This document shows, piece by piece, positions 1 to 8,868 of a DNA stretch of 64,000 nt; the stretch's first letter is position 1; each line of letters opens with the position of its first letter. The translations under genes and the position numbers were made by a program. Below the pieces are notes generated by a model. It searched no databases. It was not told the DNA's origin and worked only from the letters and a program-made list of their open reading frames with translations. Location: assembly GCA_902785825.1 (NCBI GenBank), contig CACZZZ010000007.1, positions 1 to 64,000 of the forward strand. The letters are read 5' to 3'. The DNA is from an uncultured Bacteroidia bacterium. GTDB lineage: Bacteria; Bacteroidota; Bacteroidia; Bacteroidales; UBA932.

Positions 1-44
1 ACTCCAAGAAGCCGCTCCGACGACCGATGCGAAAGGCAAAATGG

Positions 45-578
45 CTAAGAAATCACACTTTTACGCAAAAACTCTTGGCAGTTTGCGGAATTGAGGATAT
101 CATTGAATTGCTTTTCAAAGGAGTCGTCACCTACGAGCCATTGCCCAAGCACCTTGTTATTTGAATCAAGGAAATAGCTGGTCTGGAGGATTTTCCCGAT
201 GCCATTGTCCTTCTTGAACTCATCGTTTTCACTGATGACAATATAAGCGCCGCAATTGTACTTTTCGAGCAAGCTTCGCAAGTCAAGGCTGTCGGCTAAG
301 CTGCCTTTGTAATAGATAATGAATTCCCAGTCCGGGTTTTCCTTGAATACCGAATCTGCGGACGATGTCCATAACTCCGATAAACATGGTTTCATCAAAC
401 CCTTCTGGCTGAAGTATAGAATGAATTTGTTTTTGGATTTATCCGGTTTGAAATCATCTGATCTCCCATCTTTGGTATAGACATGGGAATAATCATCCGG
501 AAGAATGATCTTGTGGCCGGACTCGCAACAGCAGAGAATGACGGCTAAAATGCAGGTTATGATTGGCTTCAATCTCAT
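45..578 (-). CDS. Lipoprotein, probable thioredoxin-like fold
   Basis: A 177-residue secreted protein of unknown function. The start at 578 is chosen because the peptide then opens with a lipoprotein signal (MRLKPIITCILAVILCCC, Cys at 16-18), and because this ATG overlaps the TGA of the upstream gene (ATGA), which implies coupling. The mature part has a hydrophobic strand followed by a single Cys (FILYFSQKGLMKPCLSELW) and a late strand TSYFLDSNNKVLGQWLVGD. This order resembles thioredoxin-like proteins, but the CxxC pair is missing, so oxidoreductase activity is not supported. It probably works with the propeller encoded just upstream. The fold assignment is tentative. Confidence 0.6.
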   Translation of the reverse strand: MRLKPIITCILAVILCCCESGHKIILPDDYSHVYTKDGRSDDFKPDKSKNKFILYFSQKGLMKPCLSELWTSSADSVFKENPDWEFIIYYKGSLADSLDLRSLLEKYNCGAYIVISENDEFKKDNGIGKILQTSYFLDSNNKVLGQWLVGDDSFEKQFNDILNSANCQEFLRKSVIS

Positions 579-1681
579 TTCAAAGTGATTTCCGCAATGA
601 GGCAATTTAAAGAATCGGGATCTTGGATAGCCGAGTGGCTCTCTATGAACGGCCTGAAGAACTCTTGCGCTTCTGGTGCCTTGTCTGGAGCAATCAATGC
701 GATCAACTTCTTGCCTTCAAGGATTCTTGGTGAATCTTCGAAGAAATTGTTACCCAGATCCTTGCCTTCTCCGAACCAAATCCATTTACCTCCGATATCC
801 ATTCCATAGACCAGAAACGCCTTGGGCCTCTCCTGTACGACTACTTCAATCAGACGGACAGCATCGCTCTCTATGTATCTCAGCGGATAGGCGAAGGATG
901 ATCCCAAGAGAATCTTGGCACCTTCCTCCGGTGTGGGCGCATTATAATAATCACTGGCTAAAGCATATTCCCCGAAGTCAATAGAAAGATAGGGAATCAA
1001 GTCGCCACCATCAAAGCTGTATATAGTATTATTGAAGGAATCAATTAGAAAAGCTCTATTACCATGGCGACTCATCAAAGGAATTGAGCTTAGAAGCGGG
1101 AGGGCTTTATGCTGGGAGGGAAGGAAGTTTTTGACTTCGCCATCTTTGAGGAAACTTAACCGATGACCAGGTGCTCTCGTGTAGCCATAATATGCCAGTA
1201 CACCTCCATTGTGGATCGTGGATTGCAATCCGGGTTCTATGATTTTGGATTTCCTCAATAACGATCCCTCCGCGTTGAGGTAAAAAACGCTACCATCTCC
1301 TGTAATGACAACGACAGAATCGTTTACGGCCTGGACTGTAGCGTCCGCTAAAGATATGACGTTTTCCGGATCATTCCTTCTTTCCGCGATTGTGTTTAGG
1401 AATATGCCACATGTGTCATAACGGGAAATGATTGAATTTTCCATGTCGCAGAGTATGTAGTCACCTGAAAGATGGATCAATTCAAGCCTTGAGCCAAGCA
1501 TGGGACCTTGCCCGCATCTGATAGGGATCAGTTTTACTGAAGAGATCGCTTCTGAGAAACTCTTCATAGATGTAGCAGCCTTGAATGGTATTGGATCAAG
1601 CGATTCTGGGCAGCGGGCCTGTTGGCACCTTGTTATGCTCGTTAACAGGATCGCTATCCAAATTATTAGGCTGTTACGCAT
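575..1681 (-). CDS. Six-bladed beta-propeller-type secreted protein
   Basis: A 368-residue protein starting at MRNSLIIWIAILL, a signal peptide ending near ITRC, so it may be a lipoprotein. A longer reading frame upstream lacks any signal and was not used. The body shows repeated blade-like strands, such as LELIHLSGDYILCDMENS, SVVVITGDGSVFYLNAEGS and GNRAFLIDSFNNTIYSF. These resemble the 6-bladed beta-propeller (DUF4934-like) proteins common in Bacteroidales, whose ligands are generally unknown. Its stop overlaps the start of the downstream thioredoxin-like lipoprotein by four bases, indicating one transcript. The family call rests on pattern resemblance. Confidence 0.6.
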   Translation of the reverse strand: MRNSLIIWIAILLTSITRCQQARCPESLDPIPFKAATSMKSFSEAISSVKLIPIRCGQGPMLGSRLELIHLSGDYILCDMENSIISRYDTCGIFLNTIAERRNDPENVISLADATVQAVNDSVVVITGDGSVFYLNAEGSLLRKSKIIEPGLQSTIHNGGVLAYYGYTRAPGHRLSFLKDGEVKNFLPSQHKALPLLSSIPLMSRHGNRAFLIDSFNNTIYSFDGGDLIPYLSIDFGEYALASDYYNAPTPEEGAKILLGSSFAYPLRYIESDAVRLIEVVVQERPKAFLVYGMDIGGKWIWFGEGKDLGNNFFEDSPRILEGKKLIALIAPDKAPEAQEFFRPFIESHSAIQDPDSLNCLIAEITLK

Positions 1682-1784
1682 CTTGTTGATAATTAGAGTT
1701 TTTAGTGGTTTTAACGGTGCGATTTTCGAGACTGTTAAATTGCGGAAATTATTGAATGTTAAGTGCTTATGTACCAGCCATGAG

Positions 1785-2744
1785 TCAACTCTCTCCACTG
1801 CGCTGGCGGACAGCCTCGAAGAGGAGGATGGCGGCGGAGACCGAGACATTGAGGGAGTCCAAGGCACCGAGCATCGGGATGCGGATGTGCTTGTCAGCGG
1901 CCTCACGCCAGATGTCGGTCAGTCCGGTGGATTCGGTTCCCATAACGATAGCTGTGGGGCCGGTCATGGGGGTGTCGTAGTAGAGCGAAGAGTCTTGAAG
2001 CTGGGCTGTAAGTATCTGAATATTATTCTTTTTTAGCCAGGCGATGGTCTCTTCTGAGGAAGCTGCTGCAACCTGTCTGGAGAATATGGCTCCGATGCTG
2101 GCCCGGATGAGATTGGGGTTATAGAGGTCGGTCAAAGGGTCGCAGATGATGACGGCGTCGGCTCCCGCGGCGTCGGCGCTGCGCAGGACGGCTCCGAGGT
2201 TGCCGGGCTTCTCGACGCTTTCAAGGACAATGACCAGCGGGTTCTCGCTCAGTTTGATGTCCTCCAGTCTCCTTTCCCTATACTTCATCTCGGCGATTAT
2301 GCCCTCGGTCCCTTCCCTGTACGCTATCTTCTCATAGACGTTCCTACTGACCTGAAAGACCTTGGCTTCTTCCGGAATCGGCAAACCCGCAGGGGAGGGT
2401 GTACCCCCTGAAGGACGTGCCACCCGCGGCACGGTAGCGGGGGGACCGGAGACGGAGGAAGAGGAAAGGGAACTTGTTCCCTTGACGGTTTCGACGGCTC
2501 TGGTGGGGTCGGACGCAGTCCGACTCCTGAAGGGGGTACAGCCCTCACCGGAGGGAAAATAGATCTCCGGGCAGATGAAGATGGTGTCGGGGACGAAGCC
2601 GGCGGCGATGCAGTGGTCCAGCTCACGCTGGCCCTCAACGACGAACAGGCCCTTTTCCCGCCTTGCCCTGGATTTCTCCTGAAGCTCAAGAAGCGCCTTG
2701 ATTTTCGGGTTCTGCCCTGAGGTGATAATTTCCGGAACCATCAT
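1785..2744 (-). CDS. TrmH/SpoU-family RNA 2'-O-methyltransferase with an inserted segment
   Basis: A 319-residue SPOUT-class RNA methyltransferase that would transfer methyl from SAM to a ribose 2'-OH of rRNA or tRNA. An N-terminal substrate-binding part (SGQNPKIKALLELQEKSRAR, FVVEGQRELDHCI) is followed by the SPOUT domain with LESVEKPGNLGAVLRSADAA, VMGTESTGL and the knot motif LNVSVSAAILLFEA. About 58 Ser/Pro/Thr-rich residues between EIYF and PIPEEA do not belong to the family and coincide with a hairpin-rich DNA element at 2395-2546. ATG codons at 2744 and 2741 are both possible; the first overlaps the asnA stop (TAATG). It is the last gene of lysS-asnA-trmH. The exact RNA target is unknown. 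Confidence 0.88.
   Translation of the reverse strand: MMVPEIITSGQNPKIKALLELQEKSRARREKGLFVVEGQRELDHCIAAGFVPDTIFICPEIYFPSGEGCTPFRSRTASDPTRAVETVKGTSSLSSSSVSGPPATVPRVARPSGGTPSPAGLPIPEEAKVFQVSRNVYEKIAYREGTEGIIAEMKYRERRLEDIKLSENPLVIVLESVEKPGNLGAVLRSADAAGADAVIICDPLTDLYNPNLIRASIGAIFSRQVAAASSEETIAWLKKNNIQILTAQLQDSSLYYDTPMTGPTAIVMGTESTGLTDIWREAADKHIRIPMLGALDSLNVSVSAAILLFEAVRQRSGES
2395..2546. repeat. Hairpin-rich element inserted in frame in trmH
   Basis: Imperfect terminal inverted repeats (2395-2415 and 2525-2546, about 20 bases each with small gaps) bracket three internal hairpins. These are cgtgcc/ggcacg at 2416-2421 and 2428-2433; aagggaac/gttccctt at 2466-2473 and 2476-2483; and gtcggac/gtccgac at 2508-2514 and 2518-2524. 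The whole stretch is open in the trmH frame and encodes a low-complexity Ser/Pro/Thr peptide. No transposase is present. It looks like a REP or MITE-type element tolerated inside a gene; this is inferred from structure, not from a second copy in the window. Confidence 0.6.
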
Positions 2745-3787
2745 TAAATCAACGGGATATTGTTTTGGGAGCAAATAGAACGCATCTCCTCCGGCCATAC
2801 GGACGCTTGTATTTCCCCGATGTGGGCCTTCCTGAGGAAGAACATGCAAAGCCGGGACTGGCCTATTCCGCCTCCGATGCTTTGCGGAAGTTCCCCATTA
2901 ATAAGCTTCTGATGGAAATACAGAGAGGCCTTATGTCCTTCTCCGGCGATAGCGAGCTGGCGGAGCAGGGCCTCACGATCTACCCTGATGCCCATTGAGG
3001 AGAGCTCGAAACTATGCTCCAGAACGGGATTCCAGACAAGGATGTCTCCATTGAGTCCAGGAAAAGTCTCGCCATCATATTCGCCGGGTGAGCTCCAGTC
3101 GTCATAGTCAGCGGAACGGCCATCATGTTTGCTTCCGTCTCCCAGCGCACAACCGATGCCGATCACGAACACCGCTCCGAACTCCTTGCAAACCGCATCC
3201 TCGCGCTCTTTGGGACTCAAATCAGGGAAGCGGCGGCGAAGCTGCTCAGCATGTATGAAATGGATTTCATCTGGAAGGACCGGCTTGATGGAAGGATACT
3301 TCTCACAGACCATGTATTCGGTCCTGAGAAGAGTGGAATAGATCCGGCGGACAATATCTTTCAGGAATGCAGGAGTGCGTTGGCCTTCATCCATGACCCT
3401 TTCCCAGTCCCATTGGTCCACATACAGGGAGTGGATGTTGTCCAGCTCCTCATCGGCCCGGATAGCGTTCATGTCCGTGTAGATTCCGTAGCCAGGCTCG
3501 ATATGGTACTCGGCAAGAGTGAGGCGCTTCCACTTCGCCAGGGAGTGAACTATCTCACAGACAGTTCCTTCCATGTCCTTGACCGGGAAACGCACTGCTC
3601 TCTCAACACCGTTGAGGTCGTCATTAATGCCGGTGCCCTGTTTGACGAAAAGGGGAGCGGTGACACGACGGAGCCTGAGTTCCGAAGCCAGGTCCATCTG
3701 GAAGAAATCCTTGATCTCCTTGATGGCCCCTTCTGTCTGGCGGGGATTCAGCAAAGGCTTGTAGCCCGGCGGAACGAAGAGTCTCAT
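2744..3787 (-). CDS. asnA: Aspartate--ammonia ligase
   Basis: A 347-residue AsnA, which makes asparagine from aspartate, ammonia and ATP in the cytoplasm. The class II synthetase-like fold is recognisable from [21 protein letters not shown], the stretch from [20 protein letters not shown] through [28 protein letters not shown] and the C-terminal [20 protein letters not shown]. Length fits the family (about 330-350). Its ATG overlaps the lysS stop by four bases (ATGA) and its stop touches the trmH start, so it is the middle gene of a tightly coupled operon. Confidence 0.95.
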   Translation of the reverse strand: MRLFVPPGYKPLLNPRQTEGAIKEIKDFFQMDLASELRLRRVTAPLFVKQGTGINDDLNGVERAVRFPVKDMEGTVCEIVHSLAKWKRLTLAEYHIEPGYGIYTDMNAIRADEELDNIHSLYVDQWDWERVMDEGQRTPAFLKDIVRRIYSTLLRTEYMVCEKYPSIKPVLPDEIHFIHAEQLRRRFPDLSPKEREDAVCKEFGAVFVIGIGCALGDGSKHDGRSADYDDWSSPGEYDGETFPGLNGDILVWNPVLEHSFELSSMGIRVDREALLRQLAIAGEGHKASLYFHQKLINGELPQSIGGGIGQSRLCMFFLRKAHIGEIQASVWPEEMRSICSQNNIPLI

Positions 3788-5304
3788 ACCATCTTCTCGG
3801 GACGCATCTGAGGGAAGAAGAGGACGTCCTGGATGGTGGTCTGGCCGGTCATGAACATGGTGAGACGGTCGATTCCCATTCCGAGACCGGAGGTCGGCGG
3901 CATGCCATATTCAAGGGCGCGCACGAAGTCGTAGTCGATGAACATCGCCTCGTCGTCACCATGGCTCTTGAGGGCGGCCTGCTCCTCGAACCTCTCCAGC
4001 TGGTCGATAGGGTCGTTCAGCTCTGAATATGCGTTGGCAAGCTCCTTGCCGCAGACGAACAGCTCGAAACGCTCGGTGAGATCCGGGTTGTTCCTGTGCC
4101 TCTTGGTCAGAGGAGACATCGAGACCGGATAGTCGATGATGAAGGTCGGCTGGATAAGGTGCTCCTCAACGTATGCTCCGAATATGGCGTCAATCAGTTT
4201 GCCCTCGCCCATGGAAGGCTCGAACTCGACATTCAGCTTCTTGCAGGTCTCTCGCAGCTCGTCCACGCCCATCCCGGCGAGGTCCACTCCAGCATATTCC
4301 TTGATCGCCTCGAGGATAGGGAGACGACGGTAACCGGCCTTGAAATCAACCTCGTTCTCGCCGATCTTGACTTTTGTGGTGTCGTGGAGCTTCATGGCTA
4401 TCTTCTCGAGCATCTTCTCCACGAACTCCATCATCCAGATGTAGTCCTTGTAGGCCACGTAGATCTCCATGCAGGTGAACTCCGGGTTGTGGGTCTTGTC
4501 CATTCCCTCGTTGCGGAAGTCCTTGGCGAACTCATAGACACCGCTGTAGCCTCCGACAATCAATCTCTTGAGATACAGCTCGTTGGCAATCCTCATGTAG
4601 AGGTCGATGTCCAGGGCGTTGTGGTGGGTGATGAACGGGCGGGCAGTCGCTCCTCCGGGGATTGACTGGAGGATCGGAGTCTCTACCTCAAGGCAGCCGG
4701 CCTCGTTGAAATATTCCCTCATGGTAGCCACTATCTGTGCCCTCTGGACGAACACGTCACGGACCTGGGGGTTGACGATGAGATCGACGTATCTCTGGCG
4801 GTACCTGAGCTCAGGATCCGAGAACCCGTCATAGACCTTGCCGTCCGCGTCTGTCTTCACGATAGGAAGAACCCTCAGCGACTTGCTGAGCACGGTGAGC
4901 TCTTTGACATGGACGCTGAGTTGTCCGGTCTGGGTGATGAAAGCGAATCCTTTGACTCCGACGATGTCACCGATGTCCAGGAGTTTCTTCCAGACCGTGT
5001 TGTACATCGTCTTGTCCTCTCCGGGGCAGATCTCGTCTCTCTTGACATAGACCTGGATCCTGCCGGTTGAGTCCTGCAGCTCTCCGAAAGAAGCCGCTCC
5101 CATGATCCTGCGGGACATGATCCTGCCAGCGAGGCATACTTCCTGGAAGTTGCCCTTCTCGGGATCGAAGCCGGCCTCGATTTCCTTCGCGGTCGTGTTG
5201 ACCGGGTACAAAGGTGCCGGATAAGGATTAATGCCCAACTCCCTCAATTTCGCAAGAGACTCCCTGCGGATGACTTCCTGCTCGCTCAATTCAATGTTCG
5301 CCAT
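3784..5304 (-). CDS. lysS: Lysyl-tRNA synthetase, class II
   Basis: A 506-residue class II LysRS. The N-terminal OB-fold anticodon-binding domain ([23 protein letters not shown]) precedes the catalytic core, which has motif 2 ([20 protein letters not shown]) and motif 3 ([11 protein letters not shown]). It charges tRNA-Lys in the cytoplasm. Full length, without the C-terminal extensions seen in some relatives. First gene of lysS-asnA-trmH; its promoter region abuts the divergent recJ promoter. Confidence 0.97.
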   Translation of the reverse strand: MANIELSEQEVIRRESLAKLRELGINPYPAPLYPVNTTAKEIEAGFDPEKGNFQEVCLAGRIMSRRIMGAASFGELQDSTGRIQVYVKRDEICPGEDKTMYNTVWKKLLDIGDIVGVKGFAFITQTGQLSVHVKELTVLSKSLRVLPIVKTDADGKVYDGFSDPELRYRQRYVDLIVNPQVRDVFVQRAQIVATMREYFNEAGCLEVETPILQSIPGGATARPFITHHNALDIDLYMRIANELYLKRLIVGGYSGVYEFAKDFRNEGMDKTHNPEFTCMEIYVAYKDYIWMMEFVEKMLEKIAMKLHDTTKVKIGENEVDFKAGYRRLPILEAIKEYAGVDLAGMGVDELRETCKKLNVEFEPSMGEGKLIDAIFGAYVEEHLIQPTFIIDYPVSMSPLTKRHRNNPDLTERFELFVCGKELANAYSELNDPIDQLERFEEQAALKSHGDDEAMFIDYDFVRALEYGMPPTSGLGMGIDRLTMFMTGQTTIQDVLFFPQMRPEKMV

Positions 5305-5325
5305 ATTCTTTATATCATTATCTTA

Positions 5326-5333
5326 CAAAAATA
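5326..5333 (-). promoter_or_regulatory. Probable lysS -7 promoter box
   Basis: Read on the minus strand this is TATTTTTG, matching the Bacteroidota -7 consensus TAnnTTTG, 21 bases upstream of the lysS ATG. The -33 element is weak (TTC rather than TTG at the expected place). Confidence 0.5.
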
Positions 5334-5357
5334 CGACAATTAATCTATAAACCGAAA

Positions 5358-5388
5358 TTGTTATTCTTTATTAAAATCATTATCTTTG
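5358..5388 (+). promoter_or_regulatory. recJ promoter, TTG-N20-TATCTTTG
   Basis: TTG at 5358-5360, a 20-base spacer and TATCTTTG at 5381-5388 fit the Bacteroidota sigma-ABfr consensus. The ATG at 5395 lies six bases after the -7 box, so transcription probably starts at or next to the start codon (leaderless mRNA). Confidence 0.65.
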
Positions 5389-5394
5389 TCTAAT

Positions 5395-7128
5395 ATGGCG
5401 AAAGAGCGCAAGTGGATAATCAAAGATCCGGCGGATCCGGAGAAGGTGGGGAGACTCTCCGCCGAGCTCGGTATTGACCGTGTCCTCTCCGAACTGCTTG
5501 TCAAAAGGGGTGTCGAGACCTTCGAACAGGCCCGTTCTTTCTTCCGTCCCAGCCTTGACAATCTCCATGACCCGTTCCTGATGAAGGACATGGACGCCGC
5601 TGTCGAGAGGGTACGGAGAGCCATCACTTCCGAGGAGAAAATCCTTGTCTATGGTGACTATGACGTGGACGGCACAACCGCGGTAGCCCTTGTGTACTCA
5701 TTCCTGAGGCGGTATTCCCAGAAGGTCGATTTCTACATTCCTGACCGTTATGATGAGGGTTATGGCCTCTCTTACAAGGGAATAGACTGGGCGAGTGACG
5801 GCGGTTTCGGGCTTATCATAACCCTGGATTGCGGCATAAAAGCGAACGAGAAAGTTGACTATGCCAAGACCAAGGGGATTGACGTGATCATCTGTGACCA
5901 TCACCTCCCTGAAGACAAACTTCCCGCCGCAGTTGCTGTGTTGGATCCCAAGAGGGAGGATGACACCTATCCCTTCGACGATCTTTCCGGTTGCGGGGTG
6001 GGTTTCAAACTCGTCCAGGCATATTCAAAGAAATATGGCATCCCGTTCGAGACCCTGATTCCACTTTTGGATCTGCTGGTCGTGAGCATCGCCGCTGATC
6101 TTGTCACGATGGTCGGGGAGAACAGGATCCTGGCCCATTTCGGCCTAAAGCAGCTCAATGAAAATCCCCGCAAGGGACTTTTGGCGATGGCCACTCTTTC
6201 TAAGCTTGAGCCGGGTCACCTAACGATAGATGACATCGTGTTCAAGATCGGTCCCAGGATCAACGCTGCGGGCCGTATGGAGACCGGAAGGCTTGCCGTT
6301 GAGCTCTTGACCGCCGCTGACGACCATGTCGCGAACATTGTCGGCGAGCGCATCAACGACAACAACAATGAGCGTAAGGGGATTGACCGGGAGATCACGC
6401 AGGAGGCCCTGGAGATGGTCCAGAACGGCACTGCCCTGTCAACCGGTGCGGCGACAATCGTGTATAACCCCACATGGAACAAGGGGGTGGTAGGTATCGT
6501 GGCCTCCCGTCTTGTGGAGGCTTTCTACAAGCCGACGATTGTCCTGACCAAGTCCAACGGATTCATCACCGGCTCCGCCAGAAGTGTCGCCGGTTTCGAC
6601 CTGTATGAGTCCATAGAGAGCTGCGCTGATCTTCTTGAGAACTTCGGCGGTCATGTTTACGCTGCTGGCCTGACGATGAAGGAGGGCAACCTGGATGAGT
6701 TTGTCCGCAGGATAGACAAGTTTATCGCCGAAAAGATCACCGATGAGATGCTCACACCTGTGACCGACATCGACGCCAAATTGGAGTTCAGCCAGATAAC
6801 CCCCAAATTCTTCAGGCTCCTGAAGCAGTTCCAGCCCTTCGGCCCGGGCAATAACAATCCGGTTTTCCTAACGGAGAATGTCTCAGATGGCGGCAACGGT
6901 CGCAAGGTGGGTGCCGGGGGAGTCCACATGAAACTGGATCTCATCGACGAGAAGCAGCCTTTCCACCAGATTCCGGCTATTGCCTTCAACATGGCGGATT
7001 ACTTTGATTATATCAAGGCAGGCAACCCCTTCGACATCTGCTACTCGATCGTGGAGAACTACTACCGCGGCAACTCCACCCTCCAGCTCCGTATCAAGGA
7101 CATCAAGGAGCGGGAGGAATTCATCTAA
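5395..7128 (+). CDS. recJ: Single-stranded-DNA-specific exonuclease RecJ
   Basis: A 577-residue 5'-3' ssDNA exonuclease of recombination and mismatch repair. The DHH domain carries DYDVDG at residues 88-93 and CDHHLPE with DHH at 168-170, both supplying the metal-binding acidic and His residues. The DHHA1 part includes GSARSVAGFDL and GGHVYAAGL, and an OB-like C-terminal domain follows. The ATG at 5395 is preferred over an upstream in-frame TTG (5386), which lies inside the promoter -7 box. It is monocistronic between the divergent lysS promoter and the convergent DUF4091 gene. Confidence 0.94.
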   Translation: MAKERKWIIKDPADPEKVGRLSAELGIDRVLSELLVKRGVETFEQARSFFRPSLDNLHDPFLMKDMDAAVERVRRAITSEEKILVYGDYDVDGTTAVALVYSFLRRYSQKVDFYIPDRYDEGYGLSYKGIDWASDGGFGLIITLDCGIKANEKVDYAKTKGIDVIICDHHLPEDKLPAAVAVLDPKREDDTYPFDDLSGCGVGFKLVQAYSKKYGIPFETLIPLLDLLVVSIAADLVTMVGENRILAHFGLKQLNENPRKGLLAMATLSKLEPGHLTIDDIVFKIGPRINAAGRMETGRLAVELLTAADDHVANIVGERINDNNNERKGIDREITQEALEMVQNGTALSTGAATIVYNPTWNKGVVGIVASRLVEAFYKPTIVLTKSNGFITGSARSVAGFDLYESIESCADLLENFGGHVYAAGLTMKEGNLDEFVRRIDKFIAEKITDEMLTPVTDIDAKLEFSQITPKFFRLLKQFQPFGPGNNNPVFLTENVSDGGNGRKVGAGGVHMKLDLIDEKQPFHQIPAIAFNMADYFDYIKAGNPFDICYSIVENYYRGNSTLQLRIKDIKEREEFI

Positions 7129-7138
7129 TTTTCCGGGA

Positions 7139-8788
7139 TTATTTCGAAAGTGCCTCGAGGATCTCGTGGCGGGCGGATCTGAAGTGGTCTGTGGACATGT
7201 CGTAGGTTGTCCAGTCATAGACCGTCTGGCGGCAGATCTCCTTGGATTTGGCCTCATCCTTTCTCGCTAGCATCTGGAGCAAGGTGTAGTCGGCGATGCC
7301 GTCCCTCATGGCTTCGAAGCGAATGGATCCGTATAGCCTCTTGTCTCCAGGATAAACTATCCAGCTGTCTCCGCCCGGAAGAATATTCCCGCCTTCGGTG
7401 TTGATGAATGTGGATTCATACCATGGATCATCTTCTCTCCAGACATTGAAGCCCCAGTGGAGGTAGCCTGTAGCCCCGTAACGGAAGTTGATCCAATGGA
7501 GGAGCCTGGTCTTAAGGAGAGGCTGCTCGAGGAAGCGGTTGGCATAGTTGCCCTGGGGAGCGAGGCAGGTGTAGAACCAGACCTCGTCTCCTGCTTTCTG
7601 CCTGTCCTGATAGAAGGAAAGCCCGTCGGCGTAGAAGTTCAGTTGCGGAACCCAGATGTCCACGATGTCGGCAAGGTCATGGGAATGGCAGGCCTCTATG
7701 ATCTTTACCTCAGGAGCGTATTTCTTGAAAAGACGCGCTATAGCGACGTAAGAGTCGTAGTTGTCGGCCGCTGGCTCGTCGGCGATGTGCTGGCAATATA
7801 TTGAGTACCATCCTTTGTCCTTAATATGGGAGACAAGAGCGGGAATGAACTCCGAGCAGTAATCTTGGGCCTCTGGATTATCAAGAGGAATATTCCCCTC
7901 CATTCCGGGAACCCTCACCCCAAAAGGACTGTTCCACAGACCTATGCGGCCACCGATATGCCCGACTTCGAGGCATTTGAGGACACCGGCTTCCTGGAAT
8001 ATCCCGACCATCTTGTCGAAATTGGTGAAATCGAAAGACCAGGAGTCGCCGTCTTTCTTCGAATCAATGATTGTGGTGGGAATCAGGACTGTGTTCTGGT
8101 AACATTCCTTCATTTTCAGGGCTATCGCTTTGATATATTCCCAATAGCTCTCGGAATACATCTCCCCCTGTCGATCAAAATGACGGAAGGTCCTCTCAGT
8201 GCAATTGAACCAGTTCGTGACCCATAGCGTGGGATCATCAAGAACCACCGGATAAACCTTTACGGCGATCTCGCCTTCCACGTCAAGACCTTTTCCGCCG
8301 ACCCTGACCTTGCCTTTGTATTCTCCGGGAGCGGCATCCTTCGGTACATTCACGCTGACCCAGATCGGCTGTGTCTTTCCGAAGGCTATATCCCTGGTTT
8401 TCCCATCATCCACGATCGGATCGGGATACAACCCGGATGCTGACCGGATAGCGTCCCGGCCCTGGGTCGGAGTGGTCCTGCCTACATGGACAAAATCCAC
8501 GAAACCTATCGTGACGTCCTCGAGAACATGCCCTTGCCCGTCTTTAAGCGGCTCGGCCGAGAGGCTCACTTCTTTCAACTGGTCAGCTCCCCTCAAAGCG
8601 AATTGGAAGGTGGCATGCTCTCCGGCGGCGACTTCCTCAACTTGGGTGTACGGCCGGTCTATGACTGTCTCAGGAAGCAGTTTCTCAAACGGATCAACCC
8701 TGGTGAGGGTAACGCTGGCATTCTGGCAAGAGACGGATGCCAATATCACTGCCGCGCTTGCGATAAGATGAAGGGCAATATTTCTCAT
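7139..8788 (-). CDS. DUF4091-type secreted glycosidase-like lipoprotein
   Basis: A 549-residue lipoprotein (signal MRNIALHLIASAAVILASVSC). A beta-sandwich N-terminus (AGEHATFQFALRG, PIWVSVNVPKDAAPGEYKGK) precedes a TIM-barrel-like region with YCQHIADEPAADNYDSYV and LLHWINFRYGATGYLHWGFN. These are typical of the DUF4091 proteins grouped with glycoside hydrolases. The Asp-Glu of HIADEP is a plausible catalytic pair by analogy. The natural substrate is not known. It is divergent from the glycosidase-like gene at 8869, and the two probably act on related glycans at the cell surface. Confidence 0.78.
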   Translation of the reverse strand: MRNIALHLIASAAVILASVSCQNASVTLTRVDPFEKLLPETVIDRPYTQVEEVAAGEHATFQFALRGADQLKEVSLSAEPLKDGQGHVLEDVTIGFVDFVHVGRTTPTQGRDAIRSASGLYPDPIVDDGKTRDIAFGKTQPIWVSVNVPKDAAPGEYKGKVRVGGKGLDVEGEIAVKVYPVVLDDPTLWVTNWFNCTERTFRHFDRQGEMYSESYWEYIKAIALKMKECYQNTVLIPTTIIDSKKDGDSWSFDFTNFDKMVGIFQEAGVLKCLEVGHIGGRIGLWNSPFGVRVPGMEGNIPLDNPEAQDYCSEFIPALVSHIKDKGWYSIYCQHIADEPAADNYDSYVAIARLFKKYAPEVKIIEACHSHDLADIVDIWVPQLNFYADGLSFYQDRQKAGDEVWFYTCLAPQGNYANRFLEQPLLKTRLLHWINFRYGATGYLHWGFNVWREDDPWYESTFINTEGGNILPGGDSWIVYPGDKRLYGSIRFEAMRDGIADYTLLQMLARKDEAKSKEICRQTVYDWTTYDMSTDHFRSARHEILEALSK

Positions 8789-8868
8789 ATCAGTGTTATT
8801 AATGCCTTAAATATAGCAAAACAACCAATCATTTTGACTATATTTATAAAAGTATAATAGGTTTTATA

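Noticed and set aside
2..94. A short plus-strand open frame running from the window edge to a TGA at 92-94, possibly the tail of an upstream gene.
   Set aside because: Only about 30 residues are visible, no family is recognisable, and it would overlap the lipoprotein gene on the other strand by 50 bases.
2395..2546. A CRISPR-like or riboswitch reading of the hairpin cluster.
   Set aside because: The hairpins differ from one another, there are no equal spacers, and the DNA is inside an open coding frame.
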